Assembly: GCA_963559605.1 (NCBI GenBank)
Contig: CAUWLL010000028.1
Location: forward strand, 1-35,155
Length of the DNA: 35,155 nt
Reading direction: 5' to 3'
DNA from: Dorea_D sp963559605
GTDB lineage: Bacteria > Bacillota > Clostridia > Lachnospirales > Lachnospiraceae
The translations under genes and the position numbers were made by a program. The notes beneath the pieces were generated by a model, which was not told the origin of the DNA, did no database searches, and was given only the letters and a program-made list of their open reading frames with translations. This document shows positions 13,504-21,678 of this stretch, piece after piece. Position 1 is the first letter of the stretch, and every line of letters begins with the position of its first letter.

Positions 13504-15060
13504 ATGAGTATTTTAACCGTAGAACACCTCTCCCATGGGTTCGGAGACCGCGCCATCTTTCAGGATGTATCTTTTCGCATGTTAAAAGGTGAGCACATTG
13601 GTCTTGTCGGAGCAAACGGTGAGGGGAAATCCACATTTTTCAATATTATAACCGGCGCCCAACTCCCGGATTCCGGTAAAATCGAGTGGGCAAAAAACAT
13701 TAAGATCGGATACCTTGACCAGCATACGGTATTAGAAAAAGGAGCTACCATCCGCGATGTGTTAAAATCTGCATTCGCCGACCTCTTTGAACTGGAGGCT
13801 CGCATGAACACCATCTGTGAGCAGCTCGGCGATGCAGACGAAGACACCATGTATACGCTGATGGAAGAACTGGGTGTGATCCAAGACACCTTAACCTTAC
13901 GTGACTTCTATGTGATCGACGCGAAAGTAGAAGAGATCGCCCGTGCATTCGGACTGATCGATATTGGTCTTGATAAAGATGTCACGGATCTCAGCGGCGG
14001 ACAGAGAACACGTATTCTCCTCGGAAAGCTACTGCTTCAAAAACCGGACATTCTGCTCCTTGACGAGCCTACCAACTATCTGGACGAAGAACATATCAAC
14101 TGGCTGAAACGCTACCTTACAGAGTATGAAAATGCGTTTGTACTTATTTCTCATGATATTCCTTTCTTAAACGAAGTGGTAAATATAATCTATCATGTGG
14201 AAAATCAGGAACTTACCCGTTATGTAGGAAACTACGAAGAATTTCAGAAAGTATATGAGGTAAAGAAGGCACAGCTTGAGGCTGCCTACAAACGCCAGCA
14301 GCAGGAAATCAGCCAGCTCAAAGACTTTGTAGCCCGCAACAAATCCCGCGTATCCACCCGTAATATGGCAATGTCCCGCCAGAAAAAACTGGATAAAATG
14401 GATGTCATCGAGCTTGCCGCCGAACGCCCGAAACCAGAATTTCATTTCCGACAGGGACGGACTCCGGGAAAATACATCTTTGAAGTAAAAGATTTCGTGA
14501 TCGGCTATGACGAGCCGCTGTCCAGTCCTCTGAACTTCGCCATCGAACGTGGTTCCAAGATTGCTTTTACCGGGGCAAACGGTATCGGTAAAACGACGCT
14601 GATCAAAAGCCTTTTAGGAATCCTTCCACCACTGTCCGGCAAATGTGAAACAGGCGAAAATATATTGCCGGGCTATTTTGAACAAGAGGCAGACTATCAG
14701 AATAAAACTACCTGTATCGAAGAAATCTGGCAGGAATTCCCGTCCTTTAACCAGTACGAGGTACGTTCCGCCCTTGCAAAATGCGGGCTTACAACGAAGC
14801 ACATTGAAAGCCAGGTGCGCGTATTAAGCGGAGGTGAGCAGGCAAAGGTACGTCTCTGTAAGATCATCAACCGGGATACCAACGTTCTCCTTCTGGACGA
14901 GCCTACCAACCATCTGGATACAGACGCAAAGGACGCGCTCAAAGAAGCGTTAAAAGAGTACCGTGGCACCCTTCTTCTCATCTGCCATGAACCGGAATTT
15001 TATCAGGATGTGGTAAATGAAGTGTGGGACTGCTCGAAATGGACGACAAAAATTGTGTAG
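13504..15060 (+). CDS. ABC-F family ATPase (translation factor type)
   Basis: Soluble protein of 518 residues with two ABC domains and no membrane segment. Domain 1: Walker A GANGEGKST (~37-45), signature LSGGQRTR, Walker B LLLDEPTNYLDEEH. The linker (~225-310), EVKKAQLEAAYKRQQQEISQLKDF and RNKSR ... MSRQKKLDK, is the P-site-interacting arm of ABC-F proteins. Domain 2: Walker A GANGIGKTT, signature LSGGEQAK, Walker B LLLDEPTNHLDTD. Such proteins bind the ribosomal E site; the layout is nearest to housekeeping YkpA/YbiT-like members, though some ABC-Fs protect ribosomes from antibiotics. Followed by a MATE transporter after 12 nt, probably one transcript from the palindromic promoter. Confidence 0.93.
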   Translation: MSILTVEHLSHGFGDRAIFQDVSFRMLKGEHIGLVGANGEGKSTFFNIITGAQLPDSGKIEWAKNIKIGYLDQHTVLEKGATIRDVLKSAFADLFELEARMNTICEQLGDADEDTMYTLMEELGVIQDTLTLRDFYVIDAKVEEIARAFGLIDIGLDKDVTDLSGGQRTRILLGKLLLQKPDILLLDEPTNYLDEEHINWLKRYLTEYENAFVLISHDIPFLNEVVNIIYHVENQELTRYVGNYEEFQKVYEVKKAQLEAAYKRQQQEISQLKDFVARNKSRVSTRNMAMSRQKKLDKMDVIELAAERPKPEFHFRQGRTPGKYIFEVKDFVIGYDEPLSSPLNFAIERGSKIAFTGANGIGKTTLIKSLLGILPPLSGKCETGENILPGYFEQEADYQNKTTCIEEIWQEFPSFNQYEVRSALAKCGLTTKHIESQVRVLSGGEQAKVRLCKIINRDTNVLLLDEPTNHLDTDAKDALKEALKEYRGTLLLICHEPEFYQDVVNEVWDCSKWTTKIV

Positions 15061-15072
15061 GGAGAATCTTCA

Positions 15073-16425
15073 ATGCGTAACAATACACTTACGAAAAACC
15101 AGATCACCGAAGGCGTTATCTGGAAACAATTATTGATCTTTTTCTTTCCGATCATGGTCGGAACGCTATTTCAACAACTATATAACACGGTCGACGCCAT
15201 TATTGTAGGACGGTTCGTAGGAAAACAAGCGCTCGCCAGTGTCGGAGGTTCTGCCGCCGTACTATCCAACTTTGTCATTGGTTTTTTCACCGGACTTTCC
15301 GCCGGAGCCACCGTAATCATCTCGCAGTTTTACGGCGCGAAAAACGAGAAACAGCTTGCCAAAGGTCTGCATACTGCCTATGCGTTTTCCATTACGGTCA
15401 GTCTCCTGATTTCTGTGGCAGGCTGGTTTGCTACCCCTATGTTACTGCGGCTTTTGAAAACTCCCGCAGATATTATCCTGGACTCTGTCCTGTATCTGCG
15501 AATTTATTTCCTCGGCATGATATTTACACTGACCTATAACATGGGCTCTTCCATTATGCGCGCCATCGGAGATTCTAAACGACCGCTTATATATCTGATG
15601 ATCTGCTGCGTCCTCAACATCGTATTAGACATCCTGTTTGTCATCGGGTTTGACATGGGCATCAAAGGTGCGGCGATCGCCACCGTTATTGCACAGGCGA
15701 TCAGCGCCCTGTTAGTTACCCGTTCTTTGATGAGGTCTTACGGAATCTTAAAGCTGGAACTTCGTGCCATCCGTTTTCATAAAGACCTGCTAAAGGCAGA
15801 ACTCCGCATCGGACTTCCCGGCGGCATCCAGTCCTTTGGCTACAGTATTTCCAATATTATTATCCAGGCAGTGATCAATAATTTCGGAACAGACACTGCC
15901 GCCGCCTGGGCAGCATATGGGAAACTGGACGCCATCTTCTGGACAGTGTGCGGTTCCTTCGGAATCGCTATCACCACATTTGCCGGACAAAACTACGGCG
16001 CAAGACGGTATGACCGCGTGAAGAAGAGCGTACGCGTATGTCTTGCCATGGCGCTTGGCGTATGCGGAAGTCTCATTGTCTTTCTTATGGTATTCTGCCG
16101 TCCATTGTACGGCATCTTTACGACAGACGGCGCAGTCGTAGACATCGGTGTCTATATGTTAAGACTGATCACGCCCAGCTATATTATCTTCATCTTCGTG
16201 GAGATATTCTCCGGCGCGCTGCGCGGTATCGGAGACGTTCTCGTTCCGTCCGCCATCACCCTTGGCGGCGTGCTCCTTGTAAGGCTTACCTGGATCCTCG
16301 TCGTCACACCTATGACCGGAGAATTATCCACACTGCTTTACAGCTACCCTCTGGCATGGGGGGCAACAGCTTTACTGCTGATCCCGTACTATTTTCACAG
16401 AAAGAAGAAAGTACTTATATCCTAA
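15073..16425 (+). CDS. MATE family multidrug/organic-cation efflux transporter
   Basis: Integral membrane protein, 450 residues with about twelve hydrophobic segments in two halves. Landmarks of the family: FFFPIMVGTLFQQLYNTVDAIIVGRFVG near the N-terminus, SAAVLSNFVIGFFTGLSAGATVIISQFYGA, and RAIGDSKRPLIYLM in the first half; GLPGGIQSFGYSISNIIIQ, AAYGKLDAIFWT, ITTFAGQNYGA and SGALRGIGDVLVPS in the second. It likely exports drugs or metabolites in exchange for Na+ or H+. It lies 12 nt downstream of the ABC-F gene, so the pair might give combined antibiotic resistance, which is inferred from context. It converges on the AAA ATPase gene 42 nt away; I see no clear terminator between. Confidence 0.93.
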   Translation: MRNNTLTKNQITEGVIWKQLLIFFFPIMVGTLFQQLYNTVDAIIVGRFVGKQALASVGGSAAVLSNFVIGFFTGLSAGATVIISQFYGAKNEKQLAKGLHTAYAFSITVSLLISVAGWFATPMLLRLLKTPADIILDSVLYLRIYFLGMIFTLTYNMGSSIMRAIGDSKRPLIYLMICCVLNIVLDILFVIGFDMGIKGAAIATVIAQAISALLVTRSLMRSYGILKLELRAIRFHKDLLKAELRIGLPGGIQSFGYSISNIIIQAVINNFGTDTAAAWAAYGKLDAIFWTVCGSFGIAITTFAGQNYGARRYDRVKKSVRVCLAMALGVCGSLIVFLMVFCRPLYGIFTTDGAVVDIGVYMLRLITPSYIIFIFVEIFSGALRGIGDVLVPSAITLGGVLLVRLTWILVVTPMTGELSTLLYSYPLAWGATALLLIPYYFHRKKKVLIS

Positions 16426-16467
16426 AATAAGGGAGCGTTACAATAGCACCCAAGGCACTTTCATAAT

Positions 16468-17922
16468 TTACACATTGCATTCTGTGATATTTTCAAGTGA
16501 GTACAAATATAGATGATCGGACTGCCTTTCTTCTACGATTTTTTTATCGAAGCCGGATTCAGAAAACAATGCATAGTAAAAGGTATTTTTCTCTTTCAGG
16601 GGAGTGAGTTTTTCCAGCGTATTCAGATATTCTGTGTAACTAAACGGAGAATTTCTGAACTTGCACTCCCCTACAAGATACTCCCCTGTCGTCCGATTGA
16701 CCGCAAGTATATCTATCTCAGTTTCTGCAATTCTGAAACCTTTCTCAGACGTCACATCACGAACCGTCGTTTTACCCATCCATCTTCCCATTTGAGAATA
16801 CCGAAACGGCAACGCATTTTTCTTTTGCATTTCTTTTATAAATTGTCTGCACACATCTTCAAAAGTATATGCCGCAAATTCGTTCAATCTCGGTTCAACA
16901 AGATACTGATATACGCCGTCCACATCCCCCTCTTCAAGCTGAGACAAGTTTGCAAAACCAAAAGCATACCAAAACCGAAAAAAATTATCTGTAAGGTGAT
17001 AGGTTCCCCTGTTTGAATTTGCCTTTTCTTTTAATGCCGTATCTACAGAAAATTCCCTGTCAATGATCCCTAATTCTATTAAATTCTTCAGATATACGCT
17101 CGTTTTGGAAGTATCTTCAAGCAATGATTTTTGACTAATGTCATTCAGTCGTGTATTTCCCAAAGCCACTGCTTCAATAATCGAGTTATATATCGGCGTT
17201 TCCCGAAGTTCTTGATGTAAAAGGAACTCAACTTCACTATAAAGAATTGAACCTTTGGTAAGAATATGCTTCTTTATGTTTTCCTCAACCGAAAGCCCGG
17301 GATTAAATTGATTAAGATAGTGAGGAATTCCGCCGAGAACGGCATACGCCAATATCTTATCCTTCCCTGAATAATCGGGGAAAAACTTCATTGCATCATA
17401 AAATCCCATTTCTTTCATTTTGTAAATGCCTGTTGCTCTGCCGTACAATGGGTTTTTCTCTGCAAGCAATTCCTTTTCAATAAAACTCATTGCACTGCCA
17501 CAGAGAATTATCATTACATTTCTATCCTTCAACTGTGAATCCCAAAGATTTTGAAGGACTGACGGGATACTGCTGTTTCCCTTACACATATACGGAAACT
17601 CATCAATAACAAGCAATTTCTTTTTATCTGCGTAAGGCAGCTCTCCGACAGAAGAAAGCGCTTTCTCCCAATCTGAAAATTCCGTTATATATTGTTTTGC
17701 CGGAAGATCCTCTTGGAGCATCCGCTTTGAAAATTTCGCAAGCTGTACTTTGTCAGGTATTTGAGTACAGGAAAAAAAAACATGGGGTTTATCTTTACAG
17801 AACTCTCTTAAAGTTTCTGTCTTTCCGACACGCCGCCTTCCATAAAGCACGATCAATTGTCCTTTTTCTTCCATATATTTATCCTCTAAAAATTGTAATT
17901 CAGCTTTTCTTCCTACAAACAT
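16468..17922 (-). CDS. AAA ATPase (ATPase_2) with DUF234-type nuclease-like C-terminus
   Basis: 484 residues. The N-terminal ATPase domain has Walker A LYGRRRVGKTE (~26-36) and Walker B KLLVIDEFPYM, with sensor-like LCGSAMSFIE. A winged-helix-like middle region follows (ISQKSLLEDTSKTSVYLKNLIELGII). The C-terminus has FFRFWYAF and then EIDILAVNRTTGEYLVGECKF, where the Asp and the E-C-K triad fit the PD-(D/E)XK nuclease pattern (near residues 408-427). This family (archaeal-type ATPase with DUF234) is widespread, often next to mobile or defence genes, and its function is unknown. It is a single-gene unit with a 39-bp imperfect palindrome upstream. The start at 17922 has GGAGG 6 nt before it. 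Confidence 0.85.
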   Translation of the reverse strand: MFVGRKAELQFLEDKYMEEKGQLIVLYGRRRVGKTETLREFCKDKPHVFFSCTQIPDKVQLAKFSKRMLQEDLPAKQYITEFSDWEKALSSVGELPYADKKKLLVIDEFPYMCKGNSSIPSVLQNLWDSQLKDRNVMIILCGSAMSFIEKELLAEKNPLYGRATGIYKMKEMGFYDAMKFFPDYSGKDKILAYAVLGGIPHYLNQFNPGLSVEENIKKHILTKGSILYSEVEFLLHQELRETPIYNSIIEAVALGNTRLNDISQKSLLEDTSKTSVYLKNLIELGIIDREFSVDTALKEKANSNRGTYHLTDNFFRFWYAFGFANLSQLEEGDVDGVYQYLVEPRLNEFAAYTFEDVCRQFIKEMQKKNALPFRYSQMGRWMGKTTVRDVTSEKGFRIAETEIDILAVNRTTGEYLVGECKFRNSPFSYTEYLNTLEKLTPLKEKNTFYYALFSESGFDKKIVEERQSDHLYLYSLENITECNV

Positions 17923-17945
17923 AGCAAACCTCCAATCTCAATCAC

Positions 17946-17984
17946 ATATTCAAATCAAGATTTAGTAAATCGTGATTTGAATAT
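17946..17984. promoter_or_regulatory. 39-bp imperfect palindrome upstream of the AAA ATPase gene
   Basis: Arms of 19 bp starting ATATTCAAATCA, around a central G, with one mismatch (AAGATTTA against ACGATTTA when the right arm is reversed). It lies 24-62 nt upstream of the ATPase start codon, where a regulator could block transcription. I could not identify a convincing -35/-10 pair for this gene. Confidence 0.6.
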
Positions 17985-18056
17985 ATTCTACCTTTCAAAA
18001 AAAAGAAAATCAAGTACCTCCACACAATATTTTCAAAAAGAGTCGATACAACTTAA

Positions 18057-18100
18057 AAAGACCGTCCTCTTGTAAAGACAAACAAGAGAACGGACTTTTT
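18057..18100 (-). terminator. Bidirectional rho-independent terminator
   Basis: A 12-bp stem (minus strand CCGTTCTCTTGT with ACAAGAGGACGG, one T-G wobble), 7-8 nt loop, and T tracts on both strands (TCTTTTT on minus, CTTTTT on plus). It follows the 61-aa membrane protein gene directly and insulates it from the AAA ATPase gene. Confidence 0.85.
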
Positions 18101-18106
18101 AGTTTA

Positions 18107-18292
18107 TCACTTTTTCTTATTATGAAAACGAACGAACATCACGGCCGCTACGTATATTAACACGACGATACTATATATCTGTACGCCTCTTTGGATCATA
18201 ACTCTTGTCTCCGGGTGAGGCTCTCCCACGAAACTGGTAAGAATAATCAGTACAATACCTATGCCAACTAAAAATACAGAAATTTTCTTCAT
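18107..18292 (-). CDS. Small two-helix membrane protein, unknown
   Basis: 61 residues: a Lys start (MKK), a first hydrophobic helix (~4-21, ISVFLVGIGIVLIILTSFV), a polar stretch GEPHPETRVMIQRGVQIYS, a second helix (~40-55, IVVLIYVAAVMFVRF) and a basic tail HNKKK. I recognise no family. It has a complete transcription unit of its own: a perfect consensus promoter (18343-18371), GGAGG 6 nt before the start, and a strong terminator just after the stop. That supports a genuine, well expressed small gene. Confidence 0.7.
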   Translation of the reverse strand: MKKISVFLVGIGIVLIILTSFVGEPHPETRVMIQRGVQIYSIVVLIYVAAVMFVRFHNKKK

Positions 18293-18342
18293 ATAGTGCC
18301 TCCTTTTACCTTCATTTTTACGTGCGTTTTTATGTTTTTATC

Positions 18343-18371
18343 ATTATATCCAAACGCCCTAATTTTGTCAA
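18343..18371 (-). promoter_or_regulatory. Perfect consensus sigma-A promoter
   Basis: Minus strand TTGACA (18366-18371), 17-nt spacer, TATAAT (18343-18348). This is an exact match to consensus in both hexamers and spacing, about 50 nt upstream of the 61-aa gene. No operator-like repeat overlaps it, so expression is probably constitutive. Confidence 0.85.
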
Positions 18372-18461
18372 CACTATATTTTAATTCAATGTATTCTGCA
18401 AATAATCTCAGGTACTGCGAACATAAAACTGTCATCAAACCGAACTTCTATGTCGAACAAT

Positions 18462-19697
18462 TTAAGACCGCTTTTTAATTCTATAGTCGTGTTTTCTTGC
18501 TCTCATAATACTTCTGGACGCTATGTCCACAATATTAAACGCAAATGCAATGGCAAGACATGTCGCCAGCAAGATTACCGTCTCCCCGAACGCCATTTCA
18601 ATATCTCTTGTCAGACACCCGTACATCATGTAATACAGATTCGGTCCCGGGATCAGCGGGAACACCGAAGCAGTCAGGAAGATGGTAGACGGCGCTTTAT
18701 TGATACGGGACATGGCAAATGCGTAAAATGCCACAAACACTGCCGCTACCAAAGTTGCAAGGAAATTGCTGGGTTCAATCTCCATCATGATCAAGTAGAT
18801 TCCCCAGGTGAAAAATGCTCCGATTCCGGAGTAGATCACCTGTCTACCGCGAATCTGAAACCAGAACGCAAATCCCACACAGGCTACCGTACAGGAGATA
18901 AGCTGCACCGGAATACTGTGGTTCAGGATGAAACCTTCTGCATTAAAGTCATTCGTCAGCCACATGGCAAGACCGGTTCCAACGGCGATACCTGCCGCTC
19001 CCAGAATCGAGTTCATAATATTAATAAATCCAGAAATATAATCTTTCTGCAAAATCTCACGAATACCGTTGGTCGTGCTAAGTCCACTGATCAACAGCAT
19101 GACAATACCTATCATAATACGCTCCGGGTGGTCGCCGAGACCGTTTCTGGTTGCCAGAACGATCAGCATCTCTGAAAGGAACGACAAGATCGTATTATAG
19201 ATGAATAAGTTTCCTTCCCTCTTACTGAGCCATTTTCCCACAACAACGATCATCAAAGAGACAATTACCGCAACAATCGCATCCTCAAAATGACTTCCGA
19301 AGAATACTGCAAATCCGGTTCCTCCCATCACAGCCGCAAAATACTTTGTCAGCTTGCGCTGTGGAGGGCGTCCTTTTACCTCCAGATATTTCTCTCGGAT
19401 CTCTGTTTCGTCCGGCGTGTTCTCACATACATAGCGACACAGGTTATTCATATAATCCAACTGGTCAAAATCAAAATCCGCATTTTCGATGTGGCGGATC
19501 TGCGTAATGATCTCACCTTCCGGCGTTTCCACTGTAATCTGAATGTTGGTCGGTATTACAAATACGTCATACCTTTTGAAGTCGTAGCTTCTGCACATTC
19601 TATATATACTGTCCTCAATTCGGAAATTCTCTGCTCCGCTCACGAGCATCGCCTCTCCAATATCAAGAATCCCCTGCACAATTTTGTTGTAATCCAT
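18462..19697 (-). CDS. Threonine/serine exporter family protein (ThrE type)
   Basis: 411 residues combining both ThrE modules in one chain. The N-terminal cytoplasmic domain (~1-105) contains ILDIGEAMLVSGAENFRIEDSIYRMCRSYD and the PTNIQITVE segment, typical of ThrE/DUF1212. About ten hydrophobic segments follow; the second half (from ~265) is the DUF3815-like part, with PLIPGPNLYYMMYG near residue 355. In many Firmicutes these two modules are encoded by separate adjacent genes, so this one is the fused form. It likely exports small hydroxylated amino acids or related compounds; the substrate is inferred. Own promoter at 19758-19786 with an operator-like palindrome. Confidence 0.88.
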   Translation of the reverse strand: MDYNKIVQGILDIGEAMLVSGAENFRIEDSIYRMCRSYDFKRYDVFVIPTNIQITVETPEGEIITQIRHIENADFDFDQLDYMNNLCRYVCENTPDETEIREKYLEVKGRPPQRKLTKYFAAVMGGTGFAVFFGSHFEDAIVAVIVSLMIVVVGKWLSKREGNLFIYNTILSFLSEMLIVLATRNGLGDHPERIMIGIVMLLISGLSTTNGIREILQKDYISGFINIMNSILGAAGIAVGTGLAMWLTNDFNAEGFILNHSIPVQLISCTVACVGFAFWFQIRGRQVIYSGIGAFFTWGIYLIMMEIEPSNFLATLVAAVFVAFYAFAMSRINKAPSTIFLTASVFPLIPGPNLYYMMYGCLTRDIEMAFGETVILLATCLAIAFAFNIVDIASRSIMRARKHDYRIKKRS

Positions 19698-19757
19698 CTG
19701 TCATTCCTCCATTAAGTCTGTGCTTTTTCTGCATATTTCCTCTGCTCACAAGATATT

Positions 19758-19786
19758 AGCATAGGACACAATCCAAGGATTGTCAA
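19758..19786 (-). promoter_or_regulatory. Sigma-A promoter of thrE-like gene with internal palindrome
   Basis: Minus strand TTGACA (19781-19786), 17-nt spacer, TATGCT (19758-19763). The spacer and the end of the -35 contain an inverted repeat ACAATCC-N2-GGATTGT (19768-19783), positioned to be bound by a dimeric regulator that would block or activate RNA polymerase. Confidence 0.6.
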
Positions 19787-19837
19787 GAGCATTTCCCCTC
19801 ATGTTTTTTCATAAGGGTATTACATTTTCAAATACAC

Positions 19838-19878
19838 CGCAAAGCAAAGCAGAGCGTATATCAAAATACGCCCCGCTC
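19838..19878 (-). terminator. Candidate terminator of the hydrogenase operon
   Basis: Minus strand GCGGGGCGTAT pairs with ATACGCTCTGC (two G-T wobbles) around a 6-nt loop, followed by TTTGCTTTGC. The stem is strong but the T tract is interrupted. It lies 37 nt after the hydA stop codon. Confidence 0.55.
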
Positions 19879-19914
19879 CTCTATATCACCCTTATATATT
19901 GACAACCGAATGCT

Positions 19915-21678
19915 TTAATAATTCTTATATCCGATGCCATAATCCTCAACACTCGCCGCGTGATCTGTATGTAACAGCATATGCGCCAGATGACCGTTCG
20001 GCTCTCCGAAATACGTATCATACACTTCCTTAATATCGGGATTGTCATGAGAACAACGAAGCTTCGCATTCGCATCCAGATAGTAAAGATTCTTTCCTCT
20101 CTCAAACGCCAGCTCTTCTCCATCGTGGATCGGCTGACCGCCGCCACCTACACAACCGCCCGGACAAGCCATAACTTCCACAAAATCATACTGAACCTCT
20201 CCTCTCTCAATCCGATCGATCAAGGCTCTCGTATTCCCAAGTCCGCTGACCACAGCAGTCCTTACCTCAATATCATCAATATGGAAGGTTGCTTCCTGTA
20301 CGCCGTTGTTCGCATTGAACCCTTCTGCGCGCACAGATCTGAACGCGTCTGCCGGAGGATTCTCACCTTTGATCAAATAATAGGCGCTTCTTAACGCAGC
20401 CTCCATAACGCCTCCGGTTGCTCCGAAAATAACACCTGCTCCGGTTCCCGCTTTCATCGGACTGTCGCTCTCGCGGTCAACCAGAGTATCGGGACTGATA
20501 TGAGCCGCGCGTATCATCTTCACAAGCTCCCTTGTTGTAATGACTACATCTACATCTTTTCCAGCATATTCTCCATGGAACAGATCCATCTCACACTCGC
20601 CTTTTTTTGCCACGCAAGGCATTACCGATACGGTGAAAATCTTATCCGGGCTCACACCAAGCTGCTGTGCATAATATGTTTTCATCACCGCTCCAAACAT
20701 CTGCTGCGGAGATTTTGCGGAAGACAGATATTTTACCAGATGCGGATACTGAGACTTGATAAACCGGAGCCATCCCGGACAGCAGGAGGTAAACATCGGT
20801 CTTTCTTTTAATTCCCCTGAGGTAAATCTCTGTACAAACTCCGTTCCCTCTTCCATGATCGTAAGGTCTGCTGAAAATACCGTATCAAATACATAGTCTG
20901 CGCCCATTCTCTTTAAAGCATCCAGAATCTTACCAACCGTTGCTTCCTCCGGTTTCATTCCAAGTTCTTCGCCCCATGCCGTACGCACAGCCGGAGCTAC
21001 CTGCGTTACCACGATCTTCTCAGGATCTGCGATTGCATCCCACACTCTCTCCGTGTCGTTGCGCTCGCGGAGCGCGCCCACCGGGCAATGTGTAATACAC
21101 TGTCCGCAAAGGGAACAATCTGCTTCCTCGATTTTTCTATGACCGGACACGTTCACCGTCGTTCTTGAGCCTGTCCCTTCTACGTCCCACACATTTAAAC
21201 TCTGTACTTTATCACAGACCTGGATACAACGCATACATTTGATACACTTTGAAGAATCTCTGATCAGCGGAAATTCCATATTCCATGGCTTTTTCTCGAT
21301 CACTTGCTTATAAGGTACTTCGATAATATTCAGATCATTTGCAATCGTCTGAAGGGCACAATTACCGCTTCTCGGACAGGTTACACACTCACAATTGTGC
21401 TGTGCCAGTATCAGCTCTACATTTGTCCTTCTGTGCCTTCTCACTTTCGGGCTGTTGGTATAGATGACCATCCCCTCTTTTGCCACGTTATTACAGGAGG
21501 TTATCAGTCTTTCCTTCCCCTCTAATTCCACAACACACACGCGACACGCCGCAATCTCGTTAATTCCTTTCAGATAACACAAGTGCGGAATCGGAATCCC
21601 ATTCTGCGCGGCAGCTTCCATAATCGTGGTGTTATCTTCTACAGTAATCTTTTTTCCGTCAATTGTAAAATTTACCAT
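19915..21678 (-). CDS. NADH-type [FeFe]-hydrogenase catalytic subunit HydA
   Basis: 587 residues; oxidises or produces H2 at an H-cluster. Domains in order: a 2Fe-2S ferredoxin domain (Cys34, 45, 48, 62), a His-Cys3 cluster motif (His94, Cys98, 101, 107), two 4Fe-4S clusters (Cys145/148/151/155 and Cys188/191/194/198), then the H-cluster domain with L1 TSCCPGW (Cys299 and Cys300), L2 MPCVAKKGE (Cys355) and L3 ACPGGCVGGGGQP. All ligands are present, so it should be active. A ~55-residue C-terminal small-subunit-like tail follows (EVYDTYFGEPNGHLAHMLLHT). It overlaps the upstream flavoprotein gene by 7 nt. No HydB/NuoF or HydC/NuoE gene is next to it, so the electron partner is probably the GltD-like protein. 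Confidence 0.95.
   Translation of the reverse strand: MVNFTIDGKKITVEDNTTIMEAAAQNGIPIPHLCYLKGINEIAACRVCVVELEGKERLITSCNNVAKEGMVIYTNSPKVRRHRRTNVELILAQHNCECVTCPRSGNCALQTIANDLNIIEVPYKQVIEKKPWNMEFPLIRDSSKCIKCMRCIQVCDKVQSLNVWDVEGTGSRTTVNVSGHRKIEEADCSLCGQCITHCPVGALRERNDTERVWDAIADPEKIVVTQVAPAVRTAWGEELGMKPEEATVGKILDALKRMGADYVFDTVFSADLTIMEEGTEFVQRFTSGELKERPMFTSCCPGWLRFIKSQYPHLVKYLSSAKSPQQMFGAVMKTYYAQQLGVSPDKIFTVSVMPCVAKKGECEMDLFHGEYAGKDVDVVITTRELVKMIRAAHISPDTLVDRESDSPMKAGTGAGVIFGATGGVMEAALRSAYYLIKGENPPADAFRSVRAEGFNANNGVQEATFHIDDIEVRTAVVSGLGNTRALIDRIERGEVQYDFVEVMACPGGCVGGGGQPIHDGEELAFERGKNLYYLDANAKLRCSHDNPDIKEVYDTYFGEPNGHLAHMLLHTDHAASVEDYGIGYKNY

Noticed and set aside
18450..19175. Plus-strand open frame of 241 codons
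   Set aside because: Antisense shadow of the ThrE-type gene; sequence is His/Arg/Cys-rich without domain features.
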